Positions 25,088 through 34,262 of a stretch of DNA of 64,000 bases are shown one piece after another (position 1 is the first letter of the stretch; the number at the start of each line of letters is the position of its first letter). This DNA comes from Sphingobium sp. AP50 (GTDB lineage Bacteria > Pseudomonadota > Alphaproteobacteria > Sphingomonadales > Sphingomonadaceae), in contig NZ_FNYZ01000002.1 of NCBI RefSeq assembly GCF_900109095.1, positions 310,001 to 374,000 of the forward strand. Reading direction: 5' to 3'. A model generated the notes under the pieces. It did no database searches and had not been told where the DNA came from. It was given only the letters and a program-made list of their open reading frames with translations. Made by a program: the position numbers and the translations under genes.

Positions 25088-25366
25088 ATGTCGAAAGACG
25101 CCCTGTTCACGATGAAACTGGAAACCGATCTGCGGGACGATTTCATGGCAGAGGCCAGCGCGCTACATCGCCCGGCATCGCAAGTGCTGCGCGACCTGAT
25201 GCGCGACTTCATTCGCGAACAACGTGAGAAGCGCGACTATCAGGCTTTCCTGTCGCGCAAGGTCGCGACCGCCCGCGCCGCCATAGAGGCGGGCGAAGGA
25301 TTTTCCGATGAAGAGGTGGAAGCCGACTTCGCCGCCCGCCGCGCCACTGCCACACGGCCCGCATGA
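25088..25366 (+). CDS. Antitoxin, ribbon-helix-helix type (ParD/RelB-like)
   Basis: 92 residues from the ATG at 25088. The N-terminus LFTMKLETDLRDDFMAEASA and HRPASQVLRDLMRDFIRE fit a ribbon-helix-helix DNA-binding domain: a beta strand and two helices. The acidic C-terminus (EEVEADFAARRA) would wrap the toxin. It overlaps the toxin gene by four bases (ATGA) and is preceded by a nested palindrome that it probably binds. Expected to neutralise the ParE-type toxin and autorepress the operon. Confidence 0.85.
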   Translation: MSKDALFTMKLETDLRDDFMAEASALHRPASQVLRDLMRDFIREQREKRDYQAFLSRKVATARAAIEAGEGFSDEEVEADFAARRATATRPA

Positions 25367-25641
25367 AGGTCCGCTGGTCGCCGCAAGCCCGCAGCGACCG
25401 CCTGACCATCTGGGATTATATCGCCGCCGACGACATGGATGCGGCAAGCCGGCTGGACGAGGCCTTTAGCGACGCCGCGCGAAGGCTGACCGATTTCCCC
25501 ATGCTGGGCCATGTCGGACTGGTTTCCGGCACGCGGGAACTCCACCCGCATCGCAGCTATCGCCTGGTCTATGAAGTGCGGGACGATTGCGTGTGGATAT
25601 TGGCCATCATCCATGCCGCCCGGCAATGGCCGCCGGAGTAA
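25363..25641 (+). CDS. RelE/ParE family toxin
   Basis: 92 residues. ParE/RelE-fold features: VRWSPQARSDRLTIWDYI at the N-terminus, a two-helix hairpin with RLTDFPMLGHVG, and the C-terminal strands ELHPHRSYRLVYEV and VWILAIIHAARQWP ending at the conserved His-x-x-Arg-x-W-P. ParE members poison gyrase while RelE members cleave ribosome-bound mRNA. The sequence resembles the ParE side, but the target is inferred. Translated together with the antitoxin. Confidence 0.88.
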   Translation: MKVRWSPQARSDRLTIWDYIAADDMDAASRLDEAFSDAARRLTDFPMLGHVGLVSGTRELHPHRSYRLVYEVRDDCVWILAIIHAARQWPPE

Positions 25642-25746
25642 GGATCGCCCCAAAGTCTGGACTCAAGGGCTGTATTTTTCCGCCTTACGGGACTAAGGGA
25701 CCGCGCAAAGCCGTCCTGCCCTTTGCCCAGAGAAAGCCCTGTCCCC

Positions 25747-27336
25747 ATGACTGACGTCACCATCAAGCGCGCCCTCCTGTCCGTGTCCGACAAGTCGGGC
25801 CTCATCGAACTGGGCACGGCATTGGGCAAGCATGGCGTCGAACTGGTGTCGACCGGCGGCACGGCGAAGGCGCTGCGCGAAGCGGGGCTGGAGGTGAAGG
25901 ATATTTCCGACCTCACCGGCTTCCCCGAAATGATGGACGGCCGCGTCAAGACGCTGCACCCCAAGGTGCATGGCGGCCTGCTCGCCGTGCGCAACAATGC
26001 CGAGCATGTGGCGTCGATGAACGAGCATGCAATCGGCGCGATCGATCTGGTGGTCGTCAACCTCTATCCCTTCGCCGCGACGGTGGCCAAGGGGGCGGAC
26101 CGCGACGAAATCATCGAGAATATCGACATTGGCGGCCCGTCGATGGTCCGTTCGGCCGCGAAGAATCATGAGAGCGTCGCGATCGTCACCGATCCGGCCG
26201 ACTATGCCCGCCTGATCGAAGAGATGGAGCAGAAGGGCGGCGCGACCAGCTATGATTTCCGCCGGATGCTCGCGGCCAAGGCCTATGCCGCCACCGCCGC
26301 CTATGATTCGATGATCGCCAGCTGGTTCGCCTTCGCCGATCAGGGCGTGATGTTCCCCGAAACGCTGGCGGTGTCGAGCAAGCTGGGCGCGACGCTGCGC
26401 TATGGCGAAAATCCCCACCAGTCGGCCGCGCTCTATCTGCCCGTCGGTCCTTCGGCCAAGGGCATCGCCCAGGCCGAGCAGATTCAGGGCAAGGAACTGA
26501 GCTACAATAATTATAATGACGCCGACGCGGCGCTGGAGCTGGTCAGCGAATTCCGCGACGGCCCGCCGACCGTGGTGATCGTGAAGCATGCCAATCCCTG
26601 TGGCGTGGCCACCGGCGAGACGCTGATCGAAGCCTATGAAGCGGCGCTCGCCTGCGACAGCGTCTCGGCATTCGGCGGCATCATCGCGGTCAACCGCCCG
26701 CTCGATGGCCCGACCGCCGAGGCGATCAGCGGCATCTTCACCGAAGTTGTCGCTGCACCCGATGCGGATGACGCGGCCAAGGCGATCTTCGCAAAGAAGA
26801 AGAACCTCCGCCTGCTGCTGACCGGCGACCTGCCCGATCCGGCGCGCGCCGGCCTCCAGATCAAGAGCATCGCGGGCGGCCTGCTGGTCCAGAGCCGTGA
26901 CAATGGCAAGGTGGATCGCGATGCCCTGAAGGTCGTGACCAAGCGTGCGCCGACCGATCAGGAGTTGAAGGACTGCCTGTTCGCCTGGACGGTGGCCAAG
27001 CATGTGAAGTCCAACGCCATCGTCTATGCCAAGGATGGCAGCACGGCGGGCGTGGGCGCGGGCCAGATGAACCGCCTCGAATCCGCGCGCATCGCCGCGT
27101 GGAAGGCGAAGGACGCCGCCGAAAAGGCCGGCTGGGCCACGCCCCGCACGATCGGTTCGGCGGTCGCCTCCGACGCTTTCTTCCCCTTTGCCGACGGCCT
27201 GCTGGCGGCGGTGGAAGCCGGCGCGACGGCGGTGATCCAGCCGGGCGGCTCGATCCGCGACGAAGATGTCATCGCGGCGGCCGACGAAGCGGGTCTGGCG
27301 ATGGTCTTCACCGGCATGCGCCACTTCCGACACTGA
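25747..27336 (+). CDS. purH: Bifunctional AICAR formyltransferase / IMP cyclohydrolase
   Basis: 529 residues from the ATG at 25747. The N-terminal IMP cyclohydrolase (MGS-like) domain begins [18 protein letters not shown], with [13 protein letters not shown] and [20 protein letters not shown]. The C-terminal AICAR transformylase has the catalytic [25 protein letters not shown] and FFPFADGLL. It performs the last two steps of purine synthesis to IMP. Monocistronic by spacing; its stop lies 11 bases from the convergent lipoprotein gene. Confidence 0.97.
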   Translation: MTDVTIKRALLSVSDKSGLIELGTALGKHGVELVSTGGTAKALREAGLEVKDISDLTGFPEMMDGRVKTLHPKVHGGLLAVRNNAEHVASMNEHAIGAIDLVVVNLYPFAATVAKGADRDEIIENIDIGGPSMVRSAAKNHESVAIVTDPADYARLIEEMEQKGGATSYDFRRMLAAKAYAATAAYDSMIASWFAFADQGVMFPETLAVSSKLGATLRYGENPHQSAALYLPVGPSAKGIAQAEQIQGKELSYNNYNDADAALELVSEFRDGPPTVVIVKHANPCGVATGETLIEAYEAALACDSVSAFGGIIAVNRPLDGPTAEAISGIFTEVVAAPDADDAAKAIFAKKKNLRLLLTGDLPDPARAGLQIKSIAGGLLVQSRDNGKVDRDALKVVTKRAPTDQELKDCLFAWTVAKHVKSNAIVYAKDGSTAGVGAGQMNRLESARIAAWKAKDAAEKAGWATPRTIGSAVASDAFFPFADGLLAAVEAGATAVIQPGGSIRDEDVIAAADEAGLAMVFTGMRHFRH

Positions 27337-27347
27337 GTTTTAGGGCG

Positions 27348-28130
27348 TCAGCGCGGCCTTGCTTTGAGCCAGGCCGCGCAGGCGTCATCCCCGGTGCCCA
27401 TGCCATCCGGGTCGGCGCCCGCGAGGCCGCCGTTGCAGGGGTAATCGGGATCGGAATAGCTGTGCCAGTCGTACAGCCGAGGAAAGAAATCAGCCGGGCC
27501 ATAGGCGAGAGCCAGACGATGCACATCGCGGGCAAGCTGCGACAAGGGATTATCTGATCCCCTTTCATTTGCATTCGCAGTCATGGAACCGATCTTCCCC
27601 TTGCGGACCTGCTCAAACTCCAGGCCTGTGCCATCCGTCATCCCGAATCGTCGGCCGCGCCAGCTTGGCAACCTGTCATTGAAAGACTGGATGGCGTCGC
27701 GATAATCCTCCTCCGGCACATAAAATGCGCGCAGTTCCAACCCAATCAGTTCTCCCTCGTTATCTGTCGCACTGCGCCAAACATGCACGGCGATGATCCG
27801 GCAGCGCCTTTTGATCTCTTCGTCGCTGAAATCGAGATCCCGCCACATCATCAGACAACCCGCCGGCTGCGGCGTGAAGTCCAGCACATAGTCGTAAAGG
27901 CCGAAAGACGGCGCGACCTGCAATCGCATGGCGCCGTCCTGCGTCAGCGCCGGCAATTTTAACTTGGCTCTTTCAGCGACATAGCTGTCCTTCGATGGAC
28001 CATCGACATATTGGCCCGTGCGCTTCGGGCCACCCACCATCTCCACGAGCCAGTCCGGCATGGCGTTATAAGAACAGCCTGCCAGCATCGGCAGCAGGAG
28101 CAGGACGGGCAAGAGGCGGGTCAGGCGCAT
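27348..28130 (-). CDS. Hypothetical lipoprotein
   Basis: 260 residues, taking the ATG at 28130 that opens a lipoprotein signal (MRLTRLLPVLLLLPMLAGC, lipobox LAGC). The mature part is acidic and aromatic, with MMWRDLDFSDEEIKRRC, VPEEDYRDAIQSFNDRLPSW and a C-terminal cluster DWHSYSDPDYPCNG. No family recognised. Base composition is somewhat less GC-rich than its neighbours, which hints at a poorly conserved accessory gene. Probably anchored in the periplasmic face of the envelope. Confidence 0.75.
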   Translation of the reverse strand: MRLTRLLPVLLLLPMLAGCSYNAMPDWLVEMVGGPKRTGQYVDGPSKDSYVAERAKLKLPALTQDGAMRLQVAPSFGLYDYVLDFTPQPAGCLMMWRDLDFSDEEIKRRCRIIAVHVWRSATDNEGELIGLELRAFYVPEEDYRDAIQSFNDRLPSWRGRRFGMTDGTGLEFEQVRKGKIGSMTANANERGSDNPLSQLARDVHRLALAYGPADFFPRLYDWHSYSDPDYPCNGGLAGADPDGMGTGDDACAAWLKARPR

Positions 28131-28323
28131 GGCCCTGCATCCCGCGACGGGCCAGTGAAGGTCAAGCGCCAAAACCCTTCGCAGCTGCAAAAATCGCGGA
28201 AAACCGCCATTTTTTGTCAAGTGGCCTCTTTTCAACAATGGCCTGTGCACTTATTTAGAGCAGGACCCTACTTCCACGGCAGACGTGGGGCAGACCATGA
28301 ATCTGTTCGACAGGAGACACAGG

Positions 28324-28656
28324 ATGAGCAACAAGACGCTGGTGGCGCTGACCGCCGCATTGGCCCTTGCGCTGCCCGGCGCGGCGATGGCTGGCAGCAA
28401 TGACATGGATGTGGTGGTGGACGGCCATGCCGGCACCGAAACCCGCAGCCTTTCCGTATCGCTGGCCGACCTCAATCTGGCCAGCAGCCATGGCATGCGC
28501 CGCGCCGATTCGCGTCTGGTGCGCGCGTCCAAGCAGGTGTGCGGCTATGTGAACGGCTCCGTCATCCCCGTGACCAACGATTATCGCGAATGTTTCGGCA
28601 CCGCGATCGAAGGCGCGCGCAGCGACCTGAATTCCCTGGCCCAGCGCCAGAGCTGA
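28324..28656 (+). CDS. UrcA family protein
   Basis: 110 residues from the ATG at 28324 (AGGAGACACAGG upstream; earlier in-frame ATGs would bury the signal peptide). Signal peptide MSNKTLVALTAALALALPGAAMA, then an UrcA-type domain: TRSLSVSLADLNLASSHGM, RLVRASKQVCGY, and YRECFGTAIEGARSDL. UrcA proteins are small exported proteins common in sphingomonads and caulobacters and lack a known function. Followed by a probable terminator. Confidence 0.82.
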   Translation: MSNKTLVALTAALALALPGAAMAGSNDMDVVVDGHAGTETRSLSVSLADLNLASSHGMRRADSRLVRASKQVCGYVNGSVIPVTNDYRECFGTAIEGARSDLNSLAQRQS

Positions 28657-28687
28657 ACAAGCTCCCCCGCACGAAGGGGACTGCAGG

Positions 28688-28717
28688 GGCCGCTCCACGC
28701 AATGTGGGGCGGCCTTT
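28688..28717 (+). terminator. Probable terminator after the UrcA-family gene
   Basis: Stem GGCCGCTCCAC / GTGGGGCGGCC (11 bp, one G-U), loop GCAAT, then TTT only, so termination strength is uncertain. Confidence 0.6.
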
Positions 28718-28762
28718 CGCATTTCGGCCCGCTTTTCCGGCGATCATCATGCTTACCGGCCG

Positions 28763-28777
28763 TTAACCAGTCCTTAG
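28763..28777. promoter_or_regulatory. CtrA-like box upstream of the FAD oxidoreductase gene
   Basis: TTAA-N7-TTAG matches the alphaproteobacterial CtrA consensus TTAA-N7-TTAA at seven of eight fixed positions, 56 bases before the start codon. A single-mismatch site may be chance. Confidence 0.3.
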
Positions 28778-28832
28778 ATGATTTCGTTCACTCCCGACAT
28801 CATTGACCGACCTCCCGGGGGATTGACCTACC

Positions 28833-30368
28833 ATGCTGCGTACCGACCAAAGCGTAGACGTTGCCATCATCGGCGCTGGACCGGCGGGCCTGACCGCTGC
28901 CTATCTGCTGACAAAGCAGGGACTTAGCGTAACCGTGATCGAAAAAGACCCGATCTATGTCGGCGGCATCAGCCGCACCGTCGAGCTGAACGGCTTTCGA
29001 TTCGACATTGGCGGGCACCGATTCTTCTCCAAATCGCAGCAGGTCGTGGACCTGTGGAACGAGATATTGCCCGACGACTTCATCCAGCGTCCGCGCATGA
29101 GCCGCATCTATTATGAAGGCAAATTCTACAGCTATCCGCTGCGCGCGTTCGAGGCGCTGTGGAATCTGGGCGTATGGCGCTCGACCCTGTGCATGGCGAG
29201 CTTTGCCAAGGCGAAGCTGTTCCCCAACCGCAATATCAAGTCGTTCCAGGACTGGACCGTCAACGCCTTCGGCCACAAGCTCTTCTCCATCTTCTTCAAG
29301 ACCTATACGGAGAAGGTCTGGGGCATGCCCTGCGACGAAATGTCGGCCGACTGGGCGGCACAGCGCATCAAGGGCCTGTCGCTCTGGGGCGCGGTAACGG
29401 ACGGCCTGAAGCGCTCGCTGGGCCTGAACAAAAAGCCCAATGACGGTATGGCGACCAAGACGCTGCTGGAAACCTTCCGCTATCCGCGCCTTGGCCCCGG
29501 CATGATGTGGGAAGCCGCACGCGACCGCGTGGTCGAGGGCGGCAATCAGGTGCTGATGGCGCACAGCTTCAAGCGGCTGGAAGAAGACCAGACGGGCGAT
29601 GGCTGGCGACTGGTGGCCGAAGGGCCGGATGGCGATGTCGTCATCAACGCCGCCCATGTCATCAGCTCCGCGCCGATGCGCGAGTTGGCGGGCCGCATCC
29701 ATCCGCTGCCAGCGACCCTGCCCGAAGCGATGGACCTCAAATATCGCGACTTCCTGACCGTGGCGCTGATGGTGAAGGGCGAGGATATCTTCCCCGACAA
29801 CTGGATCTATATCCACGATCCCAAGGTGCAGGTCGGCCGCATCCAGAATTTCCGCAGTTGGTCGCCCGAAATGGTGCCGGACCCGACGCTGGCCTGCGTG
29901 GGCCTGGAATATTTCTGCTTCGAAGGCGACGGCCTGTGGGTATCCGACGATGCCGACCTGATCGCGCTGGCGACGAAGGAAATGGCGGCGCTGGGCCTGT
30001 GCGATCCCAAGGATGTGGTCGGCGGCGCGGTGGTGCGGCAGGAAAAGGCCTATCCGGTCTATGACGACGCCTATGCCGCCAATGTGCTGGCGATGCGCAC
30101 CGAACTGGAAACGCGCTATCCCACGCTGCACATGGTCGGCCGCAACGGCATGCACCGCTATAATAATCAGGACCATGCGATGATGACGGCGATGCTGACC
30201 GTCCGCAACATCGTGGCCGGCAAGCGCGTCCATGACGTGTGGCAGGTCAATGAGGACGCCGAATATCATGAGGCGGGCGACGAAGGTCAGGATGCGGCGA
30301 CGCATGCAGACACGCAGGCCGCCCTGTCCAGCGTCCGCGCTGTCCCGGCCCGGCTGAAGGCCGCCTGA
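28833..30368 (+). CDS. FAD/NAD(P)-dependent amine-oxidase-like oxidoreductase (UDP-galactopyranose mutase / protoporphyrinogen oxidase-like fold)
   Basis: 511 residues. N-terminal Rossmann dinucleotide motif VDVAIIGAGPAGLTAAYLL, with Glu at the end of strand 2 (TVIEKD), then GGISRTVELNGFRFDIGGHRFF and ENWIY-like C-terminal FAD contacts (HMVGRNGMHRYNNQDHAM). No signal peptide or membrane span. Proteins of this group often sit in glycan gene clusters and are annotated as UGM- or PPO-like; the substrate is unknown. The next two genes encode a GtrA-type membrane protein and a GT-C-like protein, which suggests a role in lipid-linked sugar modification. Confidence 0.82.
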   Translation: MLRTDQSVDVAIIGAGPAGLTAAYLLTKQGLSVTVIEKDPIYVGGISRTVELNGFRFDIGGHRFFSKSQQVVDLWNEILPDDFIQRPRMSRIYYEGKFYSYPLRAFEALWNLGVWRSTLCMASFAKAKLFPNRNIKSFQDWTVNAFGHKLFSIFFKTYTEKVWGMPCDEMSADWAAQRIKGLSLWGAVTDGLKRSLGLNKKPNDGMATKTLLETFRYPRLGPGMMWEAARDRVVEGGNQVLMAHSFKRLEEDQTGDGWRLVAEGPDGDVVINAAHVISSAPMRELAGRIHPLPATLPEAMDLKYRDFLTVALMVKGEDIFPDNWIYIHDPKVQVGRIQNFRSWSPEMVPDPTLACVGLEYFCFEGDGLWVSDDADLIALATKEMAALGLCDPKDVVGGAVVRQEKAYPVYDDAYAANVLAMRTELETRYPTLHMVGRNGMHRYNNQDHAMMTAMLTVRNIVAGKRVHDVWQVNEDAEYHEAGDEGQDAATHADTQAALSSVRAVPARLKAA

Positions 30369-30372
30369 GCCG

Positions 30373-30789
30373 GTGAGCGCGCTGTTTCGGGCTGTCGCAC
30401 GACGCGCCGGCACGATCGGCGCGCAGTTCATGATCGCCCGCTATCTGCTGGCGAGCATCTGCGCCCTGTCGCTGGACATGGCCCTGTTTCTGGGCCTGTC
30501 CCGCGCGGGATTGCCCAATGCGATCGCGGCGACCGGCGGCTATGGCGCAGGGCTGTTGCTGCACTGGGTGATCAGTACGCGCTTCGTCTTCGCCTGCGAG
30601 CGTCCCAGCCACACGCAACGCATCGCCTTCGTCGCGAGCGCCGCCGTGGGCCTGCTGGTGACGATCATCATCATCGAATTTCTGTCTCGTCTGGGACTTG
30701 GGCAGGCGATCTCGAAGCTCTTCGCCATCCCGGTCAGTTTTGGAGCCGTCTATGCGATCCGCAAATATGGCGTTTTCGGCACTGCCTGA
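30373..30789 (+). CDS. GtrA-like membrane protein
   Basis: 138 residues from a GTG (30373), four bases after the oxidoreductase stop. Four membrane helices in the GtrA arrangement: ARYLLASICALSLDMALFLGL, AIAATGGYGAGLLLHWVISTRFVF (the conserved aromatic/Arg turn), IAFVASAAVGLLVTIIIIEFL, and AIPVSFGAVYAIRKYGVF. GtrA proteins are thought to flip undecaprenyl-phosphate-linked sugars for surface glycan decoration. The next gene probably starts inside this one. Confidence 0.88.
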   Translation: MSALFRAVARRAGTIGAQFMIARYLLASICALSLDMALFLGLSRAGLPNAIAATGGYGAGLLLHWVISTRFVFACERPSHTQRIAFVASAAVGLLVTIIIIEFLSRLGLGQAISKLFAIPVSFGAVYAIRKYGVFGTA

Positions 30790-32590
30790 AGACCGCGCCC
30801 AAAAGAGCTGGCCGATGAACTGGCTGGCTAATCCCGGCCGGATCGCCTGTATCGCCTTCCTCCTTTGCTGCATCGTGCTGATCGGCTGTGCCGAGCATCT
30901 GACGACGCTCAGTTTCTTCGATCCGGACGACGCCCTGCGGCTGGAGGAGGTGCGCAACTGGATCGGCGGCCAACCCTGGTTCGACGTGACGCAATATCGC
31001 GTCAATCCCCCGGCCGGCGCGCCGATGCACTGGTCGCGGATCGTCGACCTGCCGATCGCCGCCATAATCCTGATCGCCCGGCCGCTGACCGGGCCGATCG
31101 GCGCCGAACTGTTCGCCACGATCATCGTGCCGCTGATGCTGCTGGCTGGGCTGACCTTTGCCACCTATGGCACCAATAAATGGATCGGCGGTCGTCCTGC
31201 TGCGCTACTCGGCACGCTGATGCTGCTGACGACACCCTCCATTCTGGTCCAGTTTCGCCCCTTCCGCATCGATCATCATGGCTGGCAGATCATGCTGGCG
31301 GGCTTTGCCCTCTACGGCCTGTTCGATCCCCGCGCGCGGCGGGGCGGCATCGTCATGGGCTGCGCGCTGGCAACATGGCTGGCCATTTCCAGCGAAGGCC
31401 TGCCCTATGTCGCGCTGTTCCTGGGCATAGCGGGTATCCTCTATCTGCGATCGGCGCGCGAGGCGGACCGGCTGCTCTGGGCCGCGATCACACTCGGCGC
31501 GGCGGGCCTCCTGCTGGCGGTCGCGACGCGCGGCCTGATCCCGCTCCAGGCGGTGCAGTGCGACGCGCTGACCGTGCCTTATCTCTTCCCGATCCTGGCG
31601 TTGGCAATCGCGATGCCGATGGCCTGCCGTCTGATCGGCCATGCCGACTGGCGGCACCGGCTGATCGTCGGCGCGCTGGGCGCGGGGGCGGCGGCCGTCA
31701 CGCTGCTGATCGTGGGTGGCCCCTGTCTGTCGGGCGATCCGTTCCAGACGCTGGGGCCGCTGGCCTATCGGGTCTGGTATGTGTCGATCATGGAAGGGCG
31801 CCCGGTCTGGGAACAGGATATCTTCCGCATGGGCGGGATCATCGTGCCGCCGGTCGGTGGACTGGTGGCGACGCTGATCGCAGCCTATGCCAACCGCAAG
31901 GATAGCGAGGCGCTGACCCGCTGGCTGGCCATGGCGCTGGTGCTGGCGGGCGCCACGCTGGTCGCAGTGATGGTGATGCGCGCGCTGTCGGTCGCGCATC
32001 TGATGAGCATTCCGGGCCTGACCTGGCTGGTGCTGGCGCTGTTCGCCAAGGCCCAATCATCGCGCCATGCCATCTGCCGCGTGCTGGGCACGACGGCGCT
32101 GGTGGTGCTGACCCCGTTCGGGCTGAGCGCGGCCTGGGTGGGGACCGCCACCCTGCTCGAAAGCCCGGCCGACGCGGCGCAGGCGCAGGAGAAGGACACG
32201 GTCTGCAAGCCCGACATGGCGATGCCCGCTGTGCAGGCCCTGCCCCCGTCGATGCTGTTCGCGCCGCTCGACATCGGCCCCACCATCCTGATCCGCACCG
32301 ATCATCGCATCGTCGCGACCGGCCATCATCGCAATGCCAGCGGTATCAGCACGGTCATTCGCGGCTTTATCGCCCGGCCGGATGCGGCGCGCGCCGTCAT
32401 CGCCAGCGTCAATGGCGGCAAGGGCGCGGATTATCTGCTGACCTGCGGCGACCTCAACGAATATCGCTATTATGTGAAGCTGGCGCCCCATGGCCTTGCC
32501 GCGCAACTGGCGCAGGGCAAGGTGCCGGACTGGCTGGAACCGATGCCGGGCAAGGGCATGCTGCGCCTCTACAAGATCAGGCGGGACTGA
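30752..32590 (+). CDS. GT-C-like polytopic membrane protein (putative glycosyltransferase)
   Basis: 612 residues from the ATG at 30752 (GGAG six bases upstream), overlapping the GtrA gene by 38 bp; a later ATG at 30815 is possible. About ten membrane helices. The first extracytoplasmic loop carries FFDPDDALRLEEVRNW and WFDVTQYRVNPP with MHWSRIVDLP: the acidic DD pair sits where GT-C enzymes place catalytic residues. RIDHHGWQIML precedes the next helices. The C-terminal about 120 residues are periplasmic. Activity is inferred from topology and from the GtrA neighbour, which could supply a lipid-linked sugar donor. Confidence 0.75.
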   Translation: MRSANMAFSALPEDRAQKSWPMNWLANPGRIACIAFLLCCIVLIGCAEHLTTLSFFDPDDALRLEEVRNWIGGQPWFDVTQYRVNPPAGAPMHWSRIVDLPIAAIILIARPLTGPIGAELFATIIVPLMLLAGLTFATYGTNKWIGGRPAALLGTLMLLTTPSILVQFRPFRIDHHGWQIMLAGFALYGLFDPRARRGGIVMGCALATWLAISSEGLPYVALFLGIAGILYLRSAREADRLLWAAITLGAAGLLLAVATRGLIPLQAVQCDALTVPYLFPILALAIAMPMACRLIGHADWRHRLIVGALGAGAAAVTLLIVGGPCLSGDPFQTLGPLAYRVWYVSIMEGRPVWEQDIFRMGGIIVPPVGGLVATLIAAYANRKDSEALTRWLAMALVLAGATLVAVMVMRALSVAHLMSIPGLTWLVLALFAKAQSSRHAICRVLGTTALVVLTPFGLSAAWVGTATLLESPADAAQAQEKDTVCKPDMAMPAVQALPPSMLFAPLDIGPTILIRTDHRIVATGHHRNASGISTVIRGFIARPDAARAVIASVNGGKGADYLLTCGDLNEYRYYVKLAPHGLAAQLAQGKVPDWLEPMPGKGMLRLYKIRRD

Positions 32591-33053
32591 AGGCCATGGC
32601 CACGCCGTTCATGCAATAGCGTTTGCCGGTCGGCCGTGGACCATCGTCGAACACATGGCCCAGATGCCCGCCGCAGCGCGCGCAATGGACTTCGGTGCGG
32701 ACTTCCCCCAGGCCAAGATCGCGGCTGGTGCCCACCGCCTTGGGCAGCGGCGCCCAGAAGCTGGGCCAGCCTGTGCCACTGTCGAACTTCGTCTTCGAAC
32801 TGAAGAGTTTCTGGTCGCAGCCGGCACAGGAAAACAGCCCGGCGCGATGTTCCCGATTGAGCGGGCTGGTGTCGGGATATTCGGTCGCCTGCTGTCGCAG
32901 CACCTTATAGGCCCAGGGCGACAGCTTCTTGCGCCATTGCGCATCGCTCAGGGTAAAGGGATAGGCCGCCTCCGCCGCGTCGGGGAGGAGTTGCCAAAGG
33001 ACAAGAGCACAGGCGCCGGTCGCGACGCCACTCAGGAAATGCCGCCGGTTCAT
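32577..33053 (-). CDS. msrB: Peptide-methionine (R)-S-oxide reductase, exported
   Basis: 158 residues with a twin-arginine-like signal (MNRRHFLSGVATGACALVL). The mature MsrB domain has both zinc Cys pairs (CAGC, CARC), FDSGTGWPSFW, HCARCGGHLGHVFDDGP and the catalytic RYCMNGVAM. Repairs methionine-R-sulfoxide in periplasmic proteins. Start supported by AGGAAGGGA. Its 3' end overlaps the convergent GT-C-like gene by 14 bp. The usual active-site RYCxNS reads RYCMNG here. Confidence 0.93.
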   Translation of the reverse strand: MNRRHFLSGVATGACALVLWQLLPDAAEAAYPFTLSDAQWRKKLSPWAYKVLRQQATEYPDTSPLNREHRAGLFSCAGCDQKLFSSKTKFDSGTGWPSFWAPLPKAVGTSRDLGLGEVRTEVHCARCGGHLGHVFDDGPRPTGKRYCMNGVAMAFSPA

Positions 33054-33071
33054 GTTCCCTTCCTAAAGGCG

Positions 33072-34262
33072 TCAGCCTGTCGCTGGTCTGAACAGATTCT
33101 TCCACCAGCGCCCGCCCGACTGCATCACATGGCGGCGGAACAGCAACACGCCGACCCGGATGATCAAAGCGACGAAGGCCGCCTGCCAGAGCAAAGCCAC
33201 CAGATGCGGCCACAGTGTCGCATCCTGCCCCGCCCGCGCGATCATGGCGAAGGGCGAACTGAAGGGGAAGATGCAGGCCGCCACCTCCGCCGGGGAACCC
33301 ATATGGTCGACCGCATAGCTGGCGAAGAAGAAGATCAGCATCTGCCCCATGGTGATCGGCATGTTGAGCGTCTGCACTTCGCGCACTGTCGCCGCCTGCG
33401 CGCCGATGCCCAGGAACAGCGAGCCGAGCAGCGTATAAGCCATGCCGAAATAGAGGACGGCCAGCATCAGAAAGATCGGCCAGCCCACCGCCGGGGTCGG
33501 CAGCCGCGTCGCATGGCCGCCGATCGCCTCGAATATGGCGAAGGCGGTGCCGCCCCAGAAGGCGATGCCCACGAAGCTCATCGCCAGCATCGCCATCAGC
33601 TTGCCCAGGAAGATCGCGTCGATCGGCACGGCGGCCGCCAATATCTCGATGATCTTGTTCGTCTTTTCCTCGACCAGATTGGACAGGATCATGCCCGCCA
33701 GCAGGATGGTGAGGAAGAACATCACCACCTGCGCGATGCGGCCGATGATCAGGCGCCCCTGCGCCTGCGCGCCCAGACTCCTGCTCACTTCCTGCCGTTC
33801 CACGGTGATGAAGCGCAGCGTCCGTTCCGCCTGCGCGGCGGTGGAGAGCAGGCCGATATCGCCCTGTAGCTTGTCGAGATCCTCCGCCTTGCCGGTCAGC
33901 ACCGGATGGGCGATCGATCCGCTCAGGATCGCCACCACTTCGCTATCGGTCCGGGCAAGTTGCACGCGCGGGCTGGGCGTTGCGGGCACGCGGCGCAGGC
34001 GCGGCAGGCTCTGGTCGCCCATGCGCTGGCTCAGCCGGTCATGCGCCCGCTCGATCGCCGCATTATCCTGCCCCGTCAGCGCCAGCCCGACGACGGGGCG
34101 CAGGTCGGTGCTGGAAATCTTGTCGCCAAGGCCGCCAAAGGCAAAGCCGATCAGGATCGGCAGCAATGGCCCCAGCAGGAAGAGGATGAAGGTGCGCGAC
34201 AGCACGACGGCGGTGAAATCCCGTCGGGCGATGACGAAGGCGGCGCGCCACAATTCCTTCAT
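33072..34262 (-). CDS. ABC transporter permease (NatB / ABC-2 type)
   Basis: 396 residues. N-terminal membrane helix (FIARRDFTAVVLSRTFILFLLGPLLPILIGFAFGG), a large extracytoplasmic domain (about 60-170), then five C-terminal helices including VEEKTNKIIEILAAAVPIDAIFLGK, the conserved ABC-2 coupling segment. Similar to NatB sodium or drug exporters; substrate not predictable. Its ATG overlaps the stop of the ATPase gene (ATGA), so the two form one transporter operon. Confidence 0.9.
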   Translation of the reverse strand: MKELWRAAFVIARRDFTAVVLSRTFILFLLGPLLPILIGFAFGGLGDKISSTDLRPVVGLALTGQDNAAIERAHDRLSQRMGDQSLPRLRRVPATPSPRVQLARTDSEVVAILSGSIAHPVLTGKAEDLDKLQGDIGLLSTAAQAERTLRFITVERQEVSRSLGAQAQGRLIIGRIAQVVMFFLTILLAGMILSNLVEEKTNKIIEILAAAVPIDAIFLGKLMAMLAMSFVGIAFWGGTAFAIFEAIGGHATRLPTPAVGWPIFLMLAVLYFGMAYTLLGSLFLGIGAQAATVREVQTLNMPITMGQMLIFFFASYAVDHMGSPAEVAACIFPFSSPFAMIARAGQDATLWPHLVALLWQAAFVALIIRVGVLLFRRHVMQSGGRWWKNLFRPATG

